From contig JACRAM010000116.1 in the NCBI GenBank assembly GCA_016213405.1, positions 64,269-128,268 of the forward strand: a DNA stretch of 64,000 nt. The letters run 5' to 3'. Position numbers and translations under genes: made by a program. This document shows, piece by piece, positions 60,520 through 64,000 of this stretch (the stretch's first letter is position 1; each line of letters begins with the position of its first letter). This DNA comes from Bacteroidota bacterium. GTDB taxonomy: Bacteria > Bacteroidota > Bacteroidia > Palsa-948. The notes under the pieces are model-generated. The model searched no databases. It was not told the origin of the DNA and saw only the letters and a list, made by a program, of their open reading frames with translations.

Positions 60520-61479
60520 ATGAAAGAAGTAAAACCGACCTACATGTGTACGGAATTAGAGTTGTATGCCATTGCGGAGCTTGGCTATAACAATCTGGCA
60601 ACGGATTTGGCTGTATTTGCGGCAAAGAAAGCAAAGTACACGGCTGCATTTTTGACGGCATTGCGCGCTACGCGCAGCGCTGCGATGGCATTGCCGGATG
60701 AGGAGGCGCGGAATGTGGAGCATCAGATTCTCCGGAATGTTCTGATCAGCGACTTTTTGCCGCCAGTGCTTGATAATTTTAATGTGCTGAAGGGGTATAT
60801 AAAGGATGCGTGGCCGAATGAAAAACCTGAGCCGCGCTATGAGGCAGCGGGAGGAAAAAAGTATGCGAAGGCGGCTGGAAAGAACTGGGAGAATGTGGCG
60901 GGGCTGAATACTTCGATGCAACAATTTATTGCGGCACACAGCGCGAAACTTACCACACCGGGCGGTATGACCGGAGCTTTTGTTACGAAGGTAAATGATG
61001 ACGCGACTAACTTTAACAGTAAGTATGAATTGTTTGTTCAGGCACGGGAAACGGGTGTGGCGCGGGGAGAAAAAATAACCGCGAATAATTTGCTGCACAA
61101 AGAGCTGATGGCAGTTTTGGAGGATGGGGCGGAACGGGTGTGGAGGAATTTTCCGGATAAGCGGAAGAATTATGTTTTTGCCACGCTGAAAAATATTGTG
61201 AGCCCTCCGGGGAGCGCGAGTTTGAAAGTGATTGTGATACGGGGTGATGATACGGTGGTGCCCAATGTGCCTGTGACGATAAAACAAGAGGGGGCTACGC
61301 TGGCTACGCGGAGCGCGGGAATTACGTTGAGTACGGATAAGGAAGGGGTGGCATTATTTGAAAGCGCTGACCCTGGGAGGTATGCGGGGGTGGTGGTGGT
61401 GGATGGGGTGAAGATAAATTTTACGAAGGAGATTGATACGGGTGTGAAGGCGCGGATAACGGTGGAGGTAGCCCCCTAA
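60520..61479 (+). CDS. Hypothetical protein with C-terminal Ig-like/regulatory domain
   Basis: A 319-residue protein without signal peptide or membrane segments. Residues 1-215 are largely helical and Ala-rich (AAKKAKYTAAFLTALRATRSAAM). Residues about 232-319 form a strand-rich domain (SASLKVIVIRGDDTVVPNVPVTI ... TDKEGVALFESADPGRYAGVVV) like a carboxypeptidase-regulatory or SpaA-type fold. Base composition is visibly more G-rich than the neighbours, and the gene sits directly beside array C. No family was recognised. Possibly a recently acquired gene. Confidence 0.7.
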   Translation: MKEVKPTYMCTELELYAIAELGYNNLATDLAVFAAKKAKYTAAFLTALRATRSAAMALPDEEARNVEHQILRNVLISDFLPPVLDNFNVLKGYIKDAWPNEKPEPRYEAAGGKKYAKAAGKNWENVAGLNTSMQQFIAAHSAKLTTPGGMTGAFVTKVNDDATNFNSKYELFVQARETGVARGEKITANNLLHKELMAVLEDGAERVWRNFPDKRKNYVFATLKNIVSPPGSASLKVIVIRGDDTVVPNVPVTIKQEGATLATRSAGITLSTDKEGVALFESADPGRYAGVVVVDGVKINFTKEIDTGVKARITVEVAP

Positions 61480-61629
61480 ATCCCCCGAAGGGGGACTTCC
61501 ATCGAAGTACGAACAAAATACGAACTTACGAATTACGAATGACGAATTACAAATGACTAATGGATAATGGAAACAACAATAACCGTAAACTGAAAACTGT
61601 AAACCGTAAACCCTATAGCCGGAGAGTAT
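61480..61629. other. Gene-free spacer with short repeats
   Basis: It holds a palindromic copy (CCCCCTAAATCCCCCGAAGG followed by GGGA, about 61472-61497) and heptamer runs TACGAAC/TACGAAT (about 61506-61550) and AACCGTA/AACTGTA (61578-61612). No gene is seen. Confidence 0.7.
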
Positions 61630-61773
61630 TAACGTGAGTTGCCACCTATAGTAATGTTTGGTGTGTATTTTTTGGTGACTTAGTGTTTTAGTGGCGAAAA
61701 AAAAATATAGCCACCAAATCACCAAAACACTAAATCCCACTAAACATAAAAATATAAGTAGCAACTTACGTTA
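61630..61773. mobile_element. MITE-like long inverted repeat
   Basis: TAACGTGAGTTGCCAC (61630-61645) is inverted with two mismatches at 61758-61773. The inner arms, built of TTTGGTGA/TTAGTG-type motifs, are also largely complementary, leaving a central A-rich loop near 61699-61712. It is non-coding. No clear target duplication is seen. It lies upstream of the SBBP-repeat gene. Confidence 0.7.
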
Positions 61774-61853
61774 TTAATTTACTTTTTAAAATGCTTCTGG
61801 TACATAGTGTGGAAATGAAAACTTTTTTAAACAAACAACAATAAAAACCAAAA

Positions 61854-63734
61854 ATGAAAATGAAAACAATTAATTTTACAAAAGCAATACTGCTGGGAGT
61901 GGCGGTTTGCTTAACAACAATCACCATGAATGCTCAGGTGTTTAAATGGGCAGCGCCATACAATGATTCGCAAAATATGGATGACATAAGTATGGCGGTC
62001 ACTACAGATGCATCTGGCAACGTATATGTAACTGGAAGATCTAAAAGTTGTTTGCAAAGCGGAGATGAAGAAATTGTAACCAGAAAATATAATGCATCCG
62101 GTGGATTAATATGGTCTCAGCCATATAATGGTGGATTCTTTAATTGTAATTATGGAGATTTTGAACAGGGAAATGCAATTGCAGTGGATGCACAAGGCAA
62201 TGTTTGGGTGACCGGAAGAACGTATCAGGGAACAACTTATAATGAAGATCTTTTTCTACTTAAATATAATGCTGCAGGCACACAGCAATGGATAAAGTTT
62301 TACCATGATGTTGCCTCTTATGGAGTATCCATGGCAGAGGGAACGTGTATTGCAATTTATAACACTGCCGGAAACGGAACAGATGTGTATGTTGGGGGAA
62401 AAACTGTTAGCACAGCTAATGGTGCACGCGGAATTGTATTGAAATCCGACCAGAACTATAACAGCGGGCAATGGGGATGGAGCAATACACCGTATATTTT
62501 TTCAGGGAATTATCCGAGTTATTCTTATGGACAAACTGCATTCGATATTAAGGTGGACGCTAGTAATACCTATGTATATGTAACAGGATGGGTGAGCAAT
62601 ACAAGCACTTTGCATGATTGTTTTACTGCCAAACTCAGCGCCTCAACAGGAGCGGTGCAAGGCGGCTGGCCTCAAACCTATAATTACTCCCCTACAAATG
62701 ATTGGGAACGCAGCTTTGCAATGATTCTTGACGGTGGCGGAAATGTTTATATTGCCGGTTACAGAACTACTTCTACAAATAGGGATGCCATTGTTATTAA
62801 ATACAGCACTAACGGAGGTCCTTTTGTATGGATATCTCCATGGAATAATAACTCCTTTAATGGATCTGATGAATACTGGGATATTGCTGGGTTTGGTCCA
62901 GGTGGGGGTGGTGCAGGAACTGTGGTATATGCCGGGGGTTATACAGGGCAAAGCGGAGGCAATGATTACCTGCTTGCTGCCATCAATATATCAAATGGTT
63001 CATTTCTTTCTAGCTGGAACTCGCCTACAAACCCGCAAACTTATGATGGTTATGCTACCGGAACTGAACCTGCAGGAACAGACAAATGTAAAGCCATAGA
63101 TTATGAGCCAACAACTAATCGTGTATATATGACAGGCTTTGCGAATGAAACCATACCTGCACCTAGTAGCATTAATATTACCAACCTCGGATACAATGCC
63201 AACAATGGGGCACTGGTGTGGAGAACCACTTATGACTATAACTCTGACCAAATAAATCAAGATGATAATGTTTACGGTAAATATTCCTTGACAGCACAAT
63301 ATAATGCCTGCTATGGCGTGGATGATATTTATGTTACAGGAGCAAGTAGGATTGACCATAGCGGTAATCTAAATTTTGATTACATCACTCTTAAATACGG
63401 TTGCGGCAGCAACTGTTTTCCTTGCTCATGTCCTCAAGGAGGCGGAAGAATGATGAATGCGGAGCAACAGCAGGAGGCAGAGGCAGGAGCAGTTGCAGTT
63501 TATCCAAACCCTTTTACTGCAAGCGCTGTGATAAGATTATCTCCTGAAACAAAAATCAGCAATGCTGTTTTATCGGTGTATGATATTACAGGCAGGTTGG
63601 TTTCGAGCGTCAACAACATTGCCTCAACTACTATTGTTATAGACAGAGGTGATTTGCCTGATGGAATGTATTTTTACAAATTAATAGATAACGGAAACAT
63701 GATAAGCAACGGAAAATTTGTAATTACAGAATAA
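61854..63734 (+). CDS. SBBP beta-propeller secreted protein with T9SS sorting domain
   Basis: A 626-residue exported protein. The signal peptide (MKMKTINFTKAILLGVAVCL ... MNAQ) is followed by SBBP-type propeller repeats with the pattern DASGNVYVTGRS ... KYNASGGLIWSQPYNG, seen about six times to residue 520. A Cys cluster (CGSNCFPCSCPQGGG) leads to a type A T9SS sorting domain (VYPNPFTASAVIRLSP ... LPDGMYFYKLI ... NGKFVITE). The second ATG at 61860 is a possible start. Surface-exposed; ligand unknown. A terminator follows. Confidence 0.9.
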   Translation: MKMKTINFTKAILLGVAVCLTTITMNAQVFKWAAPYNDSQNMDDISMAVTTDASGNVYVTGRSKSCLQSGDEEIVTRKYNASGGLIWSQPYNGGFFNCNYGDFEQGNAIAVDAQGNVWVTGRTYQGTTYNEDLFLLKYNAAGTQQWIKFYHDVASYGVSMAEGTCIAIYNTAGNGTDVYVGGKTVSTANGARGIVLKSDQNYNSGQWGWSNTPYIFSGNYPSYSYGQTAFDIKVDASNTYVYVTGWVSNTSTLHDCFTAKLSASTGAVQGGWPQTYNYSPTNDWERSFAMILDGGGNVYIAGYRTTSTNRDAIVIKYSTNGGPFVWISPWNNNSFNGSDEYWDIAGFGPGGGGAGTVVYAGGYTGQSGGNDYLLAAINISNGSFLSSWNSPTNPQTYDGYATGTEPAGTDKCKAIDYEPTTNRVYMTGFANETIPAPSSINITNLGYNANNGALVWRTTYDYNSDQINQDDNVYGKYSLTAQYNACYGVDDIYVTGASRIDHSGNLNFDYITLKYGCGSNCFPCSCPQGGGRMMNAEQQQEAEAGAVAVYPNPFTASAVIRLSPETKISNAVLSVYDITGRLVSSVNNIASTTIVIDRGDLPDGMYFYKLIDNGNMISNGKFVITE

Positions 63735-63741
63735 TAAAACA

Positions 63742-63776
63742 AAAAGCAGGGAGTTGCTTTTTCGCTCTCTGCTTTT
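63742..63776 (+). terminator. Rho-independent terminator after the SBBP gene
   Basis: AAAAGCAGGGAG (63742-63753) pairs with CTCTCTGCTTTT (63765-63776) with one G-U pair and an 11-nt loop. The right arm ends in a T-rich run. Confidence 0.7.
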
Positions 63777-63793
63777 CTTAATACCTTTGTAAA

Positions 63794-64000
63794 ATGAAAA
63801 GGATTTGTTTACTGTTTACTGTTTACTGTTTCCTGTTTACTGTTTCCTATTCCCAATTAGCATGGGAGCCAGTAATGCAAACTACCGGTACTAACGGATG
63901 GAAAACCTATATTGACGGAGGATCTGTCCGGGCAATGCATGTCAGTTACACAAATTTTCCTCCTCTTTTATTTTATGGAGGAGAGTTTGATACAATCAGA
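63794..64000 (+). CDS. Exported protein, 5' fragment (runs off window)
   Basis: An open frame from ATG 63794 to the right edge gives 69 residues. The signal peptide is LLFTVYC-FLFTVSY followed by SQLAWEP, and its DNA is six TGTTTAC/TGTTTCC heptamers (63806-63847). The mature start (PVMQTTGTNGWKTYIDGGSVRAMHVS) resembles N-termini of Bacteroidota secreted proteins, but too little is present to assign a family. TACCTTTG at 63782-63789 may be its -7 box, only 4 bp from the ATG. Confidence 0.7.
   Translation, partial: MKRICLLFTVYCFLFTVSYSQLAWEPVMQTTGTNGWKTYIDGGSVRAMHVSYTNFPPLLFYGGEFDTIR

Noticed and set aside
60556-61287. Minus-strand frame opposite the gene at 60520
   Set aside because: It is Arg/His-rich with no motif, typical of an antisense shadow of a G-rich gene.

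Overview
The window looks like a chromosome fragment of a free-living or environmental member of the Bacteroidota (Flavobacteriia/Sphingobacteriia/Chitinophagia-like). Evidence: large secreted proteins ending in type A type IX secretion (T9SS) sorting domains, two PorE-like OmpA/PD40 proteins, DUF6089 and other outer-membrane barrels, ATP-dependent PEP carboxykinase, a LytTR response regulator, and the Bacteroidota promoter TTTG-N19-TAnnTTTG, seen exactly at 8420-8450 and 54412-54442.

Layout. 1-1322: 5' part of a Kelch-repeat T9SS protein (minus strand). 1427-8371: a tightly overlapping seven-gene glycan operon (sugar C-methyltransferase, Gmd-like dehydratase, DPM1-like glycosyltransferase, methyltransferase, epimerase, acetyltransferase, GT39-like membrane transferase). 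8420-12826: a giant BNR-repeat T9SS protein and an outer-membrane barrel. 12827-13496: a UPF0175/DUF3368 toxin-antitoxin pair. 13627-14367: repeats. 14368-22129: a second Kelch T9SS protein, LolC-like permease, NamZ-like muramidase, barrels, Nudix protein and queuosine-precursor transporter. 22208-28658: tRNA-Leu, pckA, lipoprotein, DUF423, sulfatase-family membrane protein, MATE transporter. 28711-29282: DUF4160/DUF2442 pair. 29453-38525: housekeeping genes (rsmI, protein tyrosine phosphatase, dnaA, split 5'-nucleotidase, thioesterase, ribD, prmC, ligA). 39101-42666: accessory island with a LysM protein, a PD-(D/E)XK-like nuclease, a patatin and a secreted protein. 42958-46295: ffh, a DUF559 endonuclease, folD, queE. 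46321-51940: two PorE-like proteins flanking a SpoIID-like protein. 52037-59668: response regulator, rnpB, Smr protein, phosphodiesterase, comEC, yggS, DUF1015. 59669-64000: repeats, an unknown protein, an SBBP-repeat T9SS protein, and the start of another exported protein.

The most unusual content is the layer of small mobile or expanding DNA around these genes. Both toxin-antitoxin-like cassettes (12827-13496 and 28711-29282) sit exactly between two copies of the 3' end of the upstream gene: 82 bp with one mismatch, and 45 bp with three mismatches. This is the signature of insertion with long target duplication. A DUF559 endonuclease gene lies between inverted copies of a palindromic repeat, and its stop codon falls inside the right copy. 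Single or composite copies of similar GC-rich palindromes lie in frame inside ligA, rsmI, a Nudix gene, two signal peptides and the MATE N-terminus, and one lies in the RNase P RNA. Three tandem arrays with unrelated sequences (13706, 38556, 60244) share a 21-bp period, strictly so in the second and third. Seven-bp tandem repeats recur between genes and inside signal peptides. A MITE-like element with 16-bp terminal repeats and an 8-bp target duplication sits on the stop codon of the SpoIID-like gene.

All calls come from reading the sequence. No database search was run, and functions rest on recognised motifs and family knowledge.
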